Source: Eurosta solidaginis
Taxonomy: Eukaryota; Arthropoda; Insecta; Diptera; Tephritidae
Direction: 5' to 3'
Length of the DNA: 64,000 bases
Assembly (NCBI RefSeq): GCF_040869045.1
Contig: NC_090322.1
Coordinates: 169,460,672-169,524,671 of the forward strand
Positions 1 to 10,548 of the stretch are shown piece by piece. Position numbers and translations under genes: made by a program. The stretch's first letter is position 1; each line of letters begins with the position of its first letter. The notes beneath the pieces were generated by a model that saw nothing but the letters and a program-made list of their open reading frames with translations, searched no databases and was not told where the DNA came from.

Positions 1-1248
1 AAACATTTTTCATTATATATGTACATTTTATAGGTTACACTTTTCAATTTTCATCATTATATAAACTAAATTACAAATTTTGATTGAAGAAATAAACATA
101 AACTAAATTACTATATTATATAAAAAAAAAACAAAAAAAAAAAAACGCATTTTTATATTATATCAATTTTTCCAACTTTCTAAAAATTTTTTCAAAAAAA
201 TTACTTACCATACTAATTACAAAATTTGTTTCATTACATTCAAAGTAAATTAAACTAAATTATTTCCTACAAAAAAAAAAAAAAAACAATAATTTGTCAC
301 ATACATATAGGTATATGCGTAAGCTTACAGGTAGGCACTGTGGGACAGGGTCGGACAAAAACGGAAAATTTTAAAGCTTTATTTGGTCTTTTCAAAATTT
401 GCCATAATTAATAATTAATCATAAAAATTTTTGGTTTTAGTCCCACTCTGCCCTACAGTGAGCTCCATCAAAAAAGGAAAAATTTTTTTGCTTTTCTTAA
501 GTGCGTCCGTGAAAAAATATGACATAAATTTTTTTTAAATCCCGGTGCGTCCGAGGACATTTATATTACAATTTGGAAAGATGCGGTGCGCCCGTATCTA
601 TAAAAATAAAAGCAATACAATTTTGATAAAAGCGGTGCGTCCGTTTAAAGCCTGTACAAAAATATTTGCCATTCTATAATCTTTGCATTTAAATTCAAAT
701 AAAATTATGATTTTGCCATACATTTGAGATTCAAAATTTTTTTCCACATTCTGTACAATTAAAAATTCTTACATTTCAATAAATATACTCGTAAACCATA
801 TTCAACATCTTTTAAATTGCATGTGAATTCCAATTCCCACTTCCCGTTTTGCATGAAAAATTTTCAGCTAATTCCAATCATTGGATTTGGATTTGCGGAC
901 AACAAAAGCGTAAAGTAAATATTTTGGAATCTTTCTTTTCATTAACTAATCACTAACTTTAGTATTTCAGTAACTAAAGTTTTTTGCAATAAGTATTCGC
1001 TAACCAATCGTATAATTAATTATAACTAAAATCTAAAAGCTTTCAAAAATACATACTTTCACAAATTTCTTTTAAAATATTTTCATAAATTTCCTTTAAG
1101 AATACTTTCATAATTTTCTTTTGAGCTCAACTCAACTCGTTCAAATTTAATTTCCTTTGAATTCAATTTCTATTCAATCTTCATAAATAATTTCCACATA
1201 TCTTGCTCCAATAAAATTTAAATATTTCGTCTGTTCATTTTAACACGT
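1..1248 (+). other. AT-rich leader of the left gypsy remnant, with a repeated GGTGCGTCCG motif
   Basis: There is no coding potential. The stretch is strongly AT-rich but contains four spaced copies of a GC-rich decamer (ggtgcgtccg or one- to two-base variants) near 501-510, 544-553, 585-594 and 633-642. It is read here as untranslated leader of the adjacent retroelement because it runs straight into the gag-like frame. No primer binding site was identified. Confidence 0.5.
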
Positions 1249-2373
1249 ATGGACCTAAGAAACGGGAAGGTAGTTTCTAAAAATTCACATCCAGGTTCAA
1301 GTTCCAAAAAATCAGAGCAAGATATAGATTTCAAAAAGGCAGAACAAGATTTAGATTCCAATAATTCAGATTCTGATTCAGCTTCAAGTGCATCGTAAAC
1401 TGATACTTTAACAAGTGAACATTATAAATTATCCCTGAGTGCAGACCTTTTAGGATTTGCTGATCAACCTGTACTTCCAAATTCTAGTTTTTTTATTCTA
1501 ACTCCAACTCTTAACGTTACAACCATGGCCACAATCGAGGAGAAAAAATCGTTTATTAGTACTTGGGCCTCGATTATGCGAGAAAACTACAGTGGAGACC
1601 TGTTAGCACTTGGCTCATTTATAAATAAAGTTGAATTAATGGAAGTATTCTCTAACGAAAATTTAACCCCTACTTTTATTGCATTTTTAAAATCCAAGCT
1701 CGAAGGCAAAGCGCGCGAAGCCCTACCAACGCATATAGAATCAGTCAGCCAAATTAAAGAAGCGCTATGTAGTAAAATTAGGCCAGACAACTCGAAAGTT
1801 GTCGCGGGAAAAATTGTAGCCTTAAGAGTAACAAATAACAATTTTTCAGAATTTTCAAAGCAGGTAGAAGAGCTTTCTGACTCCTTAGAGAGATGTTTAA
1901 TCATTGAAGGTATGACACAGGCAAAAGCCCATGAGATGGCGGTTTAACAAACCATTAGCGTTTGTAGATTAAATAGTAGGTCAGATATGGTGAAATCAAT
2001 CCTTGCGTCAACAACCTTCAAATATTCAAAGGACGTTGTAGCGAAAATGATTATAGAGCGGAAACAGGAAGTTGAAGAGCGGCAGGTGTTAGCGTTTCGT
2101 TCACGTCCGATAAGATATAATAATTTCCGTGGAAATTCCAGAGGTAACAGTAATTTCAAATATAACAACAATAGTAACTTTCGATTTAACGGTAATACAA
2201 ATAGACAACAAAATAATACAAATTTCCGAAATAACAATTATAACAGAGGCAATAATCGCAATTACAATAGAGGCAATAGCAATTCCAACATTAGAAATTC
2301 AGCCAATGTTCGTTCTTTAAATGCCGAAGCCCCTCAGGCGCGAACACTGAGGGAGCAGGAGCAATTCGACTAA
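1249..2373 (+). pseudogene. gag-like frame with two in-frame stops
   Basis: One reading frame runs from an ATG at 1249 to the stop at 2371-2373, broken by TAA codons at about 1396 and at 1945-1947. The N-terminus is Ser/Asp/Lys rich. The middle (1525-1940) is a helical capsid-like segment (WASIMRENYSGD, then FLKSKLEGKAREALP). The C-terminus (about 2098-2330) is a low-complexity Asn/Arg/Gly tract (RGNSRGNSNF, NRGNNRNYNRG) of the kind that serves as nucleocapsid in some gypsy elements that lack zinc knuckles. The two stops are the only breaks seen in this frame, so decay is moderate. It is not a cellular gene: it is directly followed by protease and RT. Confidence 0.75.
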
Positions 2374-4353
2374 ATACTTCTCAGTCAATATATTGTCTAA
2401 ATTTAAAATTTTTCGATTTCGTCGAAGTCGCTTGTAGCGATTCTCATAAAATATGTTCTTTTCTAGTAGATTCACAGGCAGACATTTCACTAATAAAAAT
2501 TTCCAGTTTGGCAAACGATGTAGAAGTAGACGATAGTAACGTAATAAATATAACAGGCGTATCAACAGACACGGTAACAACACTAGGAACAGTTAATACA
2601 AGTATAATTGCATCGAATACATTTTTTCCTCTGACTCTTCACGTTGTCAATGACAACTTTAATATTCCTTCGGACGGTATAATAGGGAAAGACTTTCTAA
2701 AAACGAACAAATGCATAATCAATTATGCTAATGATAAAATTACATTCGGACAAGGGACAGAAAAGGTAAATATTTAAATTTTGCATAGCACTTCAACAAA
2801 TACTCTTGTAATTCCACCAAGATGCGAAGTTTTTCATGTTTTTAGTTTGAAAAATACGACAAGTCCAGTTTTTGTTGATTCCCAGAAACTTTGTAACGGT
2901 GTTTTCACAGCAAAATGTATCGTTGATACAAAAAACCCAATAATAAAAGTTATCAACACCACCGATGAGGTTAAGTACGTAAAAGATTTCAATATTCAAA
3001 CTGAAGACATTAAAAACTTCAATGTCTATCGCATAAATGATACACCTATCGATTCAAAACGCATAGAAGAGCTTAAATCAATTTTGGCAAAACAAATGCC
3101 TTCTTACGCCAAAAGGAAATTACTTGATTTATGTTTGAAATATTCTGATATTTTTGCATTAAAAACCGACTTAATGACGCTTAATAATTTCTACGAACAA
3201 AAACTTAGATTAACTGGCAAAACTCCTGTCTATATTAAAAATTACCGTTTGCCATACACACAACGCGAAGAAATAAATAAACAAGTCGAAAACCTATTAC
3301 AGAATGATTTAATCGAACCTAGTTTTTCAAATTATAACAGTCCTTTAATTTTGGTACCGGAAAAAGATCCAACAGGCAAAAAGTCGTATCGTATGTGCGT
3401 AGATTTCAGAGCAGTAAATATAAAGCGGCCACCGTGGTGTGATGGTAGCGTGCTCCGCCTACCACACCGAATGCTCTGGGTTCACACCCCGGGCAAAGCA
3501 ACATCAACATTTTAGAAATAAGGTTTTTCAATTATACGACAATTTTTCTAAGCGGGGTCGCCGCTCGGCAGTGTTTGGCAAGCATTCCGAGTGTATTTCT
3601 GCCATGAAAAGCTCTCAGTGAAAACTCATCTGCCTCGCAGATGCCGTTCGGAGTCGGCATAAAACAAGTAGGTCCCGTCCCGCCAATTTGTAGTAAAAAT
3701 TGAAAAGGAGCACGACGCAAATTGGAAGAGAAGCTCGGCCTAAAATCTCTTCGGAGGTTATCGCGCCTTACCTTTATTTATTTAAATAAAAAGCTTATAG
3801 CCGACAAATTTCCACTAGCACGCGTTGATGACATACTCGATAATCTTGGCAGAGCCAAATACTTTTCTACTTAAGATCTTTTCTCTGGTTTTCACCAAAT
3901 ACCCCTTCACCCTAAATCTAGAGACCTAACTTCTTTCAGTACAGATCGAGGAGCTTTTCGTTGGAAAGTTTTACCTTTCGGGTTGAATATAGCACCAAAC
4001 TCTTTTTCTCGTATGATGTCAATAGCATTTTCAGGCATTTCGCCAAATCAGGCTTTTATGTATATTGACGACGTTATCGTCATTGGTTGTAGTGGGACAC
4101 ACCACCTTAAAAATTTAGAAAAAGTTTTCGAAACCTGTAGAAAGTTTAATTTAAAGCTGAATCCAAGCAAGTGCAATTTCCTTCGTTCCGAGGTAACTTC
4201 TCTAGGCCATAAATGCACGTCAAATGGTTTGCTGCCAGATGATTCGAAAATAGACGCTATTAAAAGGTATACTAAGCCAAAAGACAAAGATGCGGTTAGG
4301 CGATTTGTCGCGTTTGCAAATTACTACAGGCGATTTATACCGAATTTTACAAC
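2374..4353 (+). pseudogene. pol remnant: aspartic protease and reverse transcriptase, split by a SINE
   Basis: The protease core reads LVDSQADIS at about 2463-2489, where retroelement proteases normally have DTGA or DSGA, followed by the flap/helix motif DGIIGKDFL. A TAA at 2775-2777 interrupts the frame. RT fingers follow (PSFSNYNSPLILVPEKD, then MCVDFRAVN) up to 3424, where a SINE is inserted. RT resumes at about 3791 with LARVDDILDNLG, hits a TAA in the palm (KYFST then stop then DLFSGFHQI, near 3872), and continues through VLPFGLNIAP, YIDDVIVIG (about 4061-4087) and LGHKCTSNG. Sequence resembling pol ends by about 4353. Confidence 0.8.
3425..3790 (+). mobile_element. tRNA-derived SINE, copy S1
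   Basis: The unit is about 365 bp. Its head has tRNA-like internal pol III promoter boxes: an A box around GTGGTGTGATGGTAGC and a B box GGTTCACACCCCGGG. The body carries GGCAGTGTTTGGCAAGC, CTCTCAGTGAAAACTCATC and GCACGACGCAAATTGGAAG, and ends in an AT-rich tail (tttatttatttaaataaaa). The retroelement RT frame resumes directly downstream, and the AT-rich flanks taaatataaa and taaataaaa are a plausible imperfect target duplication. Three more copies lie in this window (10549-10858, 36432-36706, 37932-38294), which supports a genuine dispersed family. ORFs across it are incidental. Confidence 0.8.
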
Positions 4354-4358
4354 AACAA

Positions 4359-4628
4359 CAAGTATTTCTGCTACACAGCTAAAAAATATATGAAAAACTG
4401 GCTAAAAGTATGCTACAACTGTTGCTTTAGTCCGCAGCAATGACGGGCGTAGAAAAAATTCGAGAGTATTGGCTTATTATTTGGATCGGAAATTTTGTCG
4501 GCCTGTGTTATCAGCGTAATTCGTTCTGACCAATTTTTATATTTTGCCAGTAATGGTGCTAGGTTACTTCAATTCTTAAAATTAAAATCTGTTTGTTGCT
4601 CATTTAAAATGAATACAACTCTTTTTAG
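4359..4628 (+). other. Presumed mus101 intron sequence ending in a splice acceptor
   Basis: There is no recognisable coding or repeat content. It ends in a polypyrimidine-rich acceptor (actctttttag at 4618-4628) directly before the first visible mus101 exon. The missing N-terminal exons were not found here or in the remnant to the left. Confidence 0.5.
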
Positions 4629-5352
4629 GTAATGCGTCTGGTAAATGAGAACGGTGGAACATACCATTGCGCATTTCGCTCTGCGCTGGTCGATATAGTC
4701 ATAACTGAACGAAGCAACACAAATTCTGATAAATATAAGGCGGCTGTGCGTTATAAAAAAGAGATTTTATGTCCTGAATGGATATTTGATAGCGCAGAAA
4801 AAGGGTTTGCACTACCAACAAAGGGTTATCAAGTGAAGTCCTTGAAAGTATCAACTCCCATCAAAGGTGATCGCAGTATCGCTAATTTTACTCAACTCTC
4901 GGATACATCACGTATAAGTGTGATGAGTGCTGTGGGTCGCAGTGGACGTAGTGATATTACCACAGTTAATGATACAATACCAAACGGTCTCAATGAAACA
5001 GCTGCACTGCCACAACAAAGCGATGGAACGTTTGTAGCACCTATTCCTCGTGCATCCACCTCGAAAGACTTGCAAAAGGAGGTGCATCGCAAGCAGGGCT
5101 CTACAGAGCACTACCGTTTAGCTTACGAAGAGATTTGCCCAAAGCAAGCAAAAAAAGCTGGTAATTTTTTGGATGGTTGTTGCATTTATTTAAGCGGCTT
5201 CCGTTTAGAAGAAAGAGAGAAGTTAAATAGAATTCTTAATGTTGGTGGAGCGACACGTTACGATGTAGTAAATGAAAAAGTAACGCATATTATAGTAGGA
5301 AGACTGGATGATGCAGAACTGCGATCATGGAAGCGGGATGGTTTTTTAACCA
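4629..5352 (+). CDS. mus101: mus101 exon a (first visible exon)
   Basis: The acceptor is cttttttag ending at 4628; the donor is CCA|gtaagt at 5353. The exon starts in phase 0 with VMRLVNENGG, the second half of a BRCT repeat (GGT turn, then the conserved Trp in CPEWIFDS). The ATG at 4632 is internal, not a start codon. A second BRCT begins near residue 180 and crosses into the next exon. Confidence 0.88.
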
Positions 5353-8300
5353 GTAAGTATTAACACAGTTTATATATACATTTAATAAACACTCATTGTT
5401 ATTTTCCCATTTTAAGCTGTAAATATTGTAAGGCTCGATTGGTTACTTCAAAGTATTAAATTGAAGCAACCGGCCAGCGAAGTTGTCCATCGGATGTCCT
5501 TACCTACTACACGTGAACCTGAAGTACCCTCTCCCTCAAGTAAAAAAACGCTGCGCTCGATGAATCACAGCTTCAAACATCCAGATAAATCGAAAAAGAA
5601 ACTCTTCGAAACTGATGAAAATAGTGCCGAATCAGCGGCAGCAGCTCCAGCAACTCCTACCGACTCACCATTTGAAGAAGAAGAACAACATCTCATAGCG
5701 CAATACTCTCAAGAAAATGAACCTGCAGCTGTAGTCCCCAATCCATCTCCCAAAATCGTATCAAATGAAAATTTAAATGACCAATCCCACACTCCCATGG
5801 CCTCATCAACTTTAAAACCAGTAGGTCATAAGAATCCTTTGCCTCCTCTTCCGGCTCCTCTGGCCAACACAACAACAGCCACAGAAAATGAGAATTTGTC
5901 TAAAATGACCACTGAAATTGACTTTGAAAATCTGGACTTCTTTAAAGGCATGAATCTCTATATCGATCGTGAACATTTCCCCGAAGAATTCTATTCACAA
6001 ATGTTAATCGAATGTGAAGCAGCGCATGGCAAGTTAGTGCCCTCTACATGCACAGATCTAGTTGATTATGCAATTGTATCATTTGAGCGTACATTGAATG
6101 TACGTGATCTGCCCATAAAGGCACGTTACATTGTAACGGACTTGTATGTTGTAAGTTGAGAATGACGTTATTTTATTTCATTGCGACTGTGCTTGTGCGA
6201 TAATTTTATATTTTATATTATGTATTAATCATATTATAAGTAAGGTTTGTTTAAAGAAATCTGTTTCTTCTCTTATTAATTTAATCTCATTGACAAAAAG
6301 ATTATAACAGTATGATCTATGATCTTTTGTCTTATCTTTTACTTTTTTCATTATCAAATTATTTTCATTTTTAGGAAAATTGTATGAAACAGAATAGCCT
6401 GGTGCCTATAGAATATTTTCATCGTCACATACCGCATACGGCTAACGCTCAACCCCTCGCCGGGATGACTATTGTCATTTCTATTTATACAGCTTTGGAA
6501 TATGATTTTATTGATTCAGTTGCCCAGCTATTGGGTGCCAGTGTCAATCGAGTACTAGCCAAAAAAGAACGCCCTTTACTGATCTGTCCACGTGGAGAAG
6601 GTTCAAAATATGAGGGAGCTATTAAATGGGGTTACCCAATAGTGACGTCTGCATGGTTAGTACAATGCGCTGTTGAAGGAAAAAAGTTACCATATCAACA
6701 ATACTTAGTGGGAAATAGTCCAGTAGATTTTCCTGTATCTCCAACTTTGCGTGAAATAAATTTGCCGAATCCAACTGTGCGTACACCTGCTACAACTGCT
6801 GCCATGGAGACACAGGAAAGTGCAGAAAATGATGTAAGAGAACTGGTGATTAACATACAATGGCATATATACTAGACTGGGTCGATATCGGGCCATTGAT
6901 TTTTCGATAGGATTTGGACTCAGGAAAAAAAGTTCCACTACGTATACCCAAAAAAATAATTTTCGAACCTGCAAAAAAAAATGACGAAAGGGTAAATTTT
7001 TCGACCAAAACACTTCCCAAAACTCAAAAAATATTTTTTTCAAAAAACTGTTGTAAAAACGTTGGCGGTAACAGTTTTTTGAAAAAAATATTTTTTGAGT
7101 TTTGGGAGGTGTTTTGGTCGAAAAATTTACCCTTTCGTCATTTTTTTTTGCAGGTTCGAAAATTATTTTTTTGGGTATACGTAGTGGAACTTTTTTTCCT
7201 GAGCCCAAATGCTATCGAAAAGTCGATGGCGCGATATCGGTTAACTTTCGTCCATACAAATCGACCCAGTTTAATATATACATATTTAAATTTTTTTGAT
7301 TTATGTCTCATTTTATATTTGCACTCAGGGAGTACCCTCTGCTACTGATTTTACACCACTTCGTAATAAACGTGTTACTGAATTGGCAGGGTCCTTTCCA
7401 CGTAACTCGCGCCCATCTATATCCACTGCGCCAACAAGTAATTCTCCAAATACACCTGATTCGCCGCACACGCCCACAAACGCTTACGGCCGATCGTCGT
7501 GTAACTTTGAATATTTAGAGGGTGTGGTAGCAGAGTTGGATAACGAGGATGCACGCATTTGTCTACGTGAACTTATCGAAGAGATGCGTAATAATCAGAC
7601 ACCTGAATTGGAACGTATACGACGTCAAGCATGCACGCCCATCAATCGCAAGTTACCCACACCAAAAGGTATACCGGATTTTTGCACAACACCGGAATTT
7701 CAAAAACGAATGGCTGATGCACTTGAACGACGTTGGCGTTTGCCAACAAAAAAGTTAAAAATGGATACACCTATCGATGAGCTGCGTCGTCGTGTACTAC
7801 GCTCAACTTGTGAAGCTTTAGGTATACCATACCACGAAACAGCGGAAGAAACGCCTACGACTAGCGCAAACGCAGCAAAAAAAGCCCTAGCGGCCACAGC
7901 GGAGATGTCCGCATTGGCGGGGCTCAGTTCTCAGACACCATTAAATGCCACACGTTGTAGTAAGTCTCCAAACGATAGTTCAAATATAACACGCACACAA
8001 CAAACAAATATGGTGCCACGTGTAATTTTCCCTACAAATCTTAATAATACTGTAAATACAAGTGATCGACGCGCCGCTACACGTGTTTCGGATGCTGATG
8101 CCTTTGTACCTAGTACTCAAACGCCTACGAGAGGAGGAAGTTTAGGTAGTGAAGTTTCTCGTATGGTGCAGCGAGCAAGTTTTGGTAAGACAACATTAGA
8201 TTTTGATAAAATCAGTTTTGAAAATACTGAAGCGAATACAGTAACAAATGGTACAACGCACAAAGATAACATCCAAAATTTAAGTGGCGCGCGCTCCTCG

Positions 8301-9383
8301 TCTACACTAGCCACATCTTCACCAGAACTGCAAAAGATTACTGAATATCTTAAAAATTGTGAATCGCGCAGGCAGAGCCTGAAGAAATCGCGACGCACGA
8401 CAGGAGTGACCAATGCTACTGGGACTATTTCTGATAATGCAAGTACTTTGGCCGATGATATGGACATTGACGTGCCCACACATGGTGCAACCGAAACGGA
8501 AACTCAAAATTATGTACAACCATTTGAATCGGAACAGTTTGGTGTGGGTACCGAAAACATGGTTGGCTGGCGAGATCCTGTAGAGTTTGACAAGGAAAGG
8601 CGCTCGAAGGCATCACCCAGCATGCAATATAAAGGTGTACCACGTTTTAGCATATCATGCGTCGACGAAGAGACGCGCAATGACGTCATAAACAAGATAC
8701 ACAAACTTGGCGGTACGGTAAGTCTCAAAACACATTTTTTTACAATAGCTCCTTATTAAATATATCTATGGATCACATTCCAGGTGTCCGAAAATCTGGT
8801 AAATTTCGATCCAGAATGTACACATTTTATTTGCGAACGTCCAAACCGTGGTGAGAAAATGCTTGGATGCGTTTCATCAGGCAAATGGGTATTAAGTCTT
8901 AAATACATCGAAGAGTGTTATGCAAAAGATGTTTTTGTTGATGAAGAACTTTACGAATGGGGAAACAGCAAAGCGCTAAATTTACCACAGCTAACACCGG
9001 ACGAACAACTTTTGGCTCAAGCAGTACATCGCTGGCGTAAGAAGCTTCATGAGAGCTCACCGATTGATGGTAACAAGATTGGTGCTTTTAGCGGATTTCG
9101 TGTTATACTTCATATTGCTGAGCGCAATTCGGAAGCAGTAAAGAATGTTTTACGTGCTGGGCTTGGTGAAGTATTAGCGGTGCAATCACCCTTTAATGCA
9201 TGTAGTGAGGTAAAAAACGCTACACACTGTTTTGTGGATATGAAAAAGGCGCCCCTAAATCGCGTCGATTATGACTATTTGCGATCGCTTGGTATACAGA
9301 TTTACTCACAAATGTACATTAATTCTTATTTAATGTACGGCGATGATGTCGATGCAGCTAAATATGAAATTAAAATTCAATAG
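4629..9383 (+). CDS. mus101: mus101 / TopBP1 homologue, C-terminal 1,301 codons in five exons (5' partial)
   Basis: Exons 4629-5352, 5417-6150, 6375-6833, 7329-8717 and 8784-9383 join in phase (junction phases 1, 0, 0, 0) and give 1,301 codons plus TAG. The product is a BRCT-repeat scaffold of the TopBP1/Dpb11/Rad4 family, which acts in the nucleus in replication initiation and in ATR/Mei-41 checkpoint activation. Six BRCT-like blocks are visible, at about residues 1-65 (CPEWIFDS), 180-262 (LDGCCIYLSGF then RLDWLLQS), 414-500, 514-600 (GYPIVTSAWLVQC), 1077-1160 (SGKWVLSLKYIEEC) and 1200-1290. Ser/Thr-rich linkers with many SP/TP sites separate them. Drosophila Mus101 is about 1.4 kb codons long (from memory), so roughly the first 100-150 residues lie upstream. 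Assignment to mus101 rather than another BRCT protein rests on the number and spacing of repeats and the linker layout. Confidence 0.9.
5417..6150 (+). CDS. mus101: mus101 exon b
   Basis: The exon follows a 64-bp intron (acceptor ccattttaag). Joining one base from exon a gives TVNIVRLDWLLQS, which restores the BRCT helix containing the conserved Trp. A Ser/Pro/Glu-rich linker follows (PTREPEVPSPSSKK, APATPTDSPFEEEE), then the start of another BRCT (FFKGMNLYIDREHFPEEFY). The donor is TATGTT|gtaagt at 6151, and the exon ends in phase 0. Confidence 0.88.
6375..6833 (+). CDS. mus101: mus101 exon c
   Basis: The acceptor is attttcatttttag ending at 6374. The exon completes one BRCT (ENCMKQNSLVPIEYFHRH) and encodes the next (LAGMTIVISIY, SVAQLLGASVNRVL, GYPIVTSAWLVQC). 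It ends at GAT|gtaaga (6834), in phase 0. The downstream intron carries a palindromic MITE. Confidence 0.88.
6876..7270. mobile_element. Foldback MITE, near-perfect 395-bp palindrome in a mus101 intron
   Basis: Ends are actgggtcgat at the left and atcgacccagt at the right. The left arm (about 6876-7047) is almost the exact reverse complement of the right arm (about 7074-7270), with a small loop near 7048-7073. As a result, nearly identical peptides read on both strands (SGKKVPLRIPKKIIFEP), a side effect of the palindrome and not evidence of a gene. The right arm has about 20 bp near its end that the left arm lacks. No convincing target duplication is visible. Confidence 0.85.
7329..8717 (+). 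CDS. mus101: mus101 exon d (long Ser/Thr-rich linker exon)
   Basis: The acceptor is ttgcactcag ending at 7328; the donor is ACG|gtaagt at 8718. It encodes about 463 residues, largely low complexity and rich in Ser, Thr, Asn and Pro with many S/T-P sites (SISTAPTSNSPNTPDSPHTP, TCEALGIPYHETAEETP). In TopBP1 proteins the region between the central and C-terminal BRCT pairs contains the ATR-activating segment; I cannot point to it by motif. The exon ends in the first half of a BRCT (RFSISCVDEETRNDV, LGGT). Confidence 0.88.
8784..9383 (+). CDS. mus101: mus101 exon e (last exon, C-terminal BRCT pair)
   Basis: It follows a 66-bp intron (acceptor cacattccag ending at 8783). It continues the penultimate BRCT (CTHFICERPNRGEKML, SGKWVLSLKYIEEC) and encodes the last one (IGAFSGFRVILHI, AGLGEVLAVQSPF, ATHCFVDM). 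The stop codon is TAG at 9381-9383. In TopBP1 this C-terminal pair binds phosphorylated partners. Confidence 0.9.
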   Translation: MSENLVNFDPECTHFICERPNRGEKMLGCVSSGKWVLSLKYIEECYAKDVFVDEELYEWGNSKALNLPQLTPDEQLLAQAVHRWRKKLHESSPIDGNKIGAFSGFRVILHIAERNSEAVKNVLRAGLGEVLAVQSPFNACSEVKNATHCFVDMKKAPLNRVDYDYLRSLGIQIYSQMYINSYLMYGDDVDAAKYEIKIQ

Positions 9384-10548
9384 GCTGAATTGAGATGATA
9401 AGGTGTGGTTTATGATACACGATGCTCCGTTAGCAGTGAGTTCGTTGTAGTTTTTTTTATAAACGTTATATCGTGTTAATATTACTTTGGAAATTCAATA
9501 AATGATGAATTACTTAACTATCCAAAAGTATGTGGGATGTTTTATTATAAATTTTTTTTATATACAATGTTGGAATGGTGCTAATTTTTGTGGATACATT
9601 ACAGATTTGGCAACAAATTTACAGAAATTCAGAAGTGGAATATTTGAGGTGAATGACGATTCGCAGAGGACCACGGTAACAACAACAACAACACTTGCAG
9701 ACATTTAGAAAATACACCCAAATCCAATCTAAAAATTGAAGGATCATGTGTAAGAAATCCAGACCTAAAAATGTTCGAGTTTTGAAGAAAACCACGTTCT
9801 ACTTTGTCACTTTTCAAATAAATAAACTACTCGCAATTAATGCTCTGATTGTTGTTAATAGGATTATATTCATAGTATATGTAAAATGCTTAGCCATAAG
9901 TATTTCATTCACTCTTATTGTTTCATGTTTCTCACACTTCGTTTTTTTACCACTTCATTATTTACATATAAAAACTATACAGGAGAACACACTGAATTCA
10001 GTGGCTAAAAACCTACGCGAGTGTGGTAGTCTTGGTAATTGCAGCGCAAGGTAAAAAGAATTTAAAACAGCTTCGAAATACAATAGAGATAAATTGTATA
10101 AGGAAAATGTATACATTGTTGATTTAAGCGCATATATATATATTCAGTTTTAAAGAGCGACAGAGGCCGTTTTGTAGTCGGTATGCTGATATGGCGCTCT
10201 AAAGAAACACGTTTTCTTCATAAGAAAACATTTCCAAATTATTATAGAAGTGGAGCTTTTCAGCCACTGGCTTCTTCGTGTTACCCGTTTATGTTAATGG
10301 ATTAATTTTTATGTAGCTATATAAGTATCGAACTACATAGCAAGCGCTCACTATCCACTATCTGAACTTTTTTTCGAAACTATGTTAGTCTTGCCGACAT
10401 CCACCACTATTTCAAAGTGTGAAAACATTTTAGGCATAGGGGTAACAAATCTAGTCCTTTAGTTTTTAGAAAAAAGTATTTCAATTGGTAAAAGAATGTA
10501 TATTTGCAGAAAAAACAAATTCAACTATTTTAAAAGAATAAATTATCT
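9384..10548 (+). other. mus101 3' UTR and downstream sequence
   Basis: A candidate polyadenylation signal AATAAA lies at 9497-9502, about 115 bp after the stop. Beyond it the sequence is AT-rich, with a short CAA-repeat tract near 9680-9695 and small hairpins near 10155-10225. I see no gene, and the short open frames here have no recognisable content. Confidence 0.5.
9497..9502 (+). terminator. Candidate mus101 polyadenylation signal
   Basis: AATAAA in the context attcaataaatgatg, about 115 bp after the mus101 stop codon. It is the first canonical hexamer downstream. Confidence 0.5.

Larger units (their letters stand above)
1..4358 (+). mobile_element. Decayed Ty3/gypsy LTR retrotransposon remnant (leader, gag, partial pol)
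   Basis: A leader of about 1.25 kb is followed by a gag-like frame with an Asn/Arg/Gly-rich tail, an aspartic protease, and a reverse transcriptase with a YIDD box. The copy stops just after the RT connection motif (RRFIPNF, near 4350), so RNase H, integrase and 3' LTR are absent. gag has two in-frame TAA codons, pol has at least two, and a SINE splits the RT at 3425-3790. No LTR was recognised at the left edge, which may lie outside the window. Because the first visible mus101 exon begins at 4629 behind an intron acceptor, the remnant probably sits in a mus101 intron. The gag style suggests the mdg1/412 side of Ty3/gypsy, but this is a weak inference. Confidence 0.8.

Noticed and set aside
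3428..3515. Possible tRNA gene at the SINE head
   Set aside because: The anticodon and acceptor stems do not close and the same sequence recurs at three other SINE copies, so it is a SINE promoter region and not a functional tRNA gene.
4632..4634. ATG at 4632 as the mus101 start codon
   Set aside because: It lies three bases after a splice acceptor and in the middle of a BRCT repeat, so the true start is upstream of the window.
6705..7348. Long ORFs on both strands encoding nearly the same Lys/Phe-rich peptide
   Set aside because: They are produced by the palindromic MITE; the flanking mus101 exons and splice sites show that this is intron sequence.
9640..9710. CAA-repeat tract after mus101 as a LINE or SINE tail
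   Set aside because: No adjacent LINE or SINE 3' sequence is recognisable, so it is treated as a simple repeat.
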